From NCBI GenBank assembly GCA_937884385.1, contig CALGCW010000172.1, positions 1 to 22,069 of the forward strand: a stretch of 22,069 bases of DNA, in the 5' to 3' direction. Made by a program: the position numbers and the translations under genes. Source of the stretch: an uncultured Clostridia bacterium. Lineage in GTDB: Bacteria; Bacillota; Clostridia; Oscillospirales; CAG-272. A model generated the notes under the pieces. It did no database searches. It was given only the letters and a program-made list of their open reading frames with translations, and was not told where the DNA came from. This document shows, one piece after another, positions 21,915-22,069 of the stretch; the first letter of the stretch is position 1; each line of letters starts with the position of its first letter.

Positions 21915-22069
21915 TCACTTTCTGAGGAGCGCGCCGGAGATGACCATTCTCTGAACCTCGCTCGTTCCTTCGTAGATCTCGGTGATCTTTGCGTCACGCA
22001 TCATTCTCTCAACGGGATACTCACGCGTATATCCATAACCGCCGTGAAGCTGAACTGCCTTCGTTGCTA
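21915..22069 (-). CDS. Acyl-CoA dehydrogenase, C-terminal end (cut by window edge)
   Basis: Translation of this strand gives 50 residues ending at a TGA at 21915-21917; the N-terminus lies outside the window. The end reads LHGGYGYTREYPVERMMRDA and then IYEGTSEVQR, the C-terminal signature of short-chain acyl-CoA dehydrogenases. The Glu in IYEGT is the catalytic base in butyryl-CoA and medium-chain enzymes. FAD-dependent, it would hand electrons to the EtfAB encoded immediately downstream. Its substrate length is unknown because the active-site part is absent. It is a likely butyryl-CoA dehydrogenase (bcd-like). Confidence 0.88.
   Translation of the reverse strand, partial: ATKAVQLHGGYGYTREYPVERMMRDAKITEIYEGTSEVQRMVISGALLRK

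Noticed and set aside
1..22069. CRISPR array, tRNA or rRNA genes, riboswitches
   Set aside because: I looked for regular spaced repeats, cloverleaf or rRNA-like sequence and long structured leaders and saw none.

Overview
The window looks like chromosomal DNA of an anaerobic, probably gut-associated member of the Clostridia (Bacillota). The reasons are the low-to-moderate GC content, strong AAGGAGG-type ribosome binding sites, a SipL-like spore morphogenesis protein, and an acyl-CoA dehydrogenase/EtfB/EtfA/thiolase set of the butyrate-metabolism type. The assignment below class level is uncertain.

Left part (1-2020): an intergenic repeat-like stretch with stacked hairpins, a small AP2/zinc-ribbon DNA-binding protein (281-772, minus), a gene-free interval (773-1075), and a complete tyrosine recombinase (1076-1912, minus). 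The gene-free interval is the most interesting part of the window. Two near-identical 22-bp sites lie in inverted orientation at 787-808 and 1027-1048. They enclose a good sigma-A-like promoter (962-990, plus strand) that now points away from the AP2 gene and into a small terminator (1052-1072). Together with the adjacent recombinase this has the layout of a phase-variable invertible promoter: flipping the segment would aim the promoter at the AP2 gene. This is a hypothesis from sequence layout only.

Middle part (2033-7410): a two-gene minus-strand operon with its own promoter and terminator, encoding a PlsC-like acyltransferase with an added zinc ribbon and C-terminal domain, overlapping by 8 nt with a YfcC/DcuC-family transporter. 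Next come a divergent SipL-like DUF3794/LysM protein, a shared bidirectional terminator, and a single-gene unit for a cysteine-rich membrane protein of unknown function.

Right part (7431-22069): one long minus-strand gene cluster of 15 genes, cut off at the right edge. In transcription order it encodes acyl-CoA dehydrogenase (C-terminal end only), EtfB, EtfA, thiolase, a FabG-type reductase, a KASIII-like enzyme, a complete Liv-type ABC importer (LivH, LivM, LivG, LivF, LivK), a CoA-transferase, two alpha/beta hydrolases and type III pantothenate kinase, ending in a strong terminator. Most gaps are under 35 nt and several genes overlap or abut, so it is probably one or a few transcripts. The importer would bring in a carboxylate or amino-acid-like substrate, the CoA-transferase could activate it or release a product, and the thiolase, reductase, KASIII-like enzyme and ACD/Etf would carry out carbon-chain redox and cleavage or condensation. 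CoaX would supply CoA. The actual substrate cannot be read from the sequence. Odd points are a roughly 210-residue charged coiled-coil extension on LivG and a KASIII-like enzyme in which the usual catalytic Asn is His.
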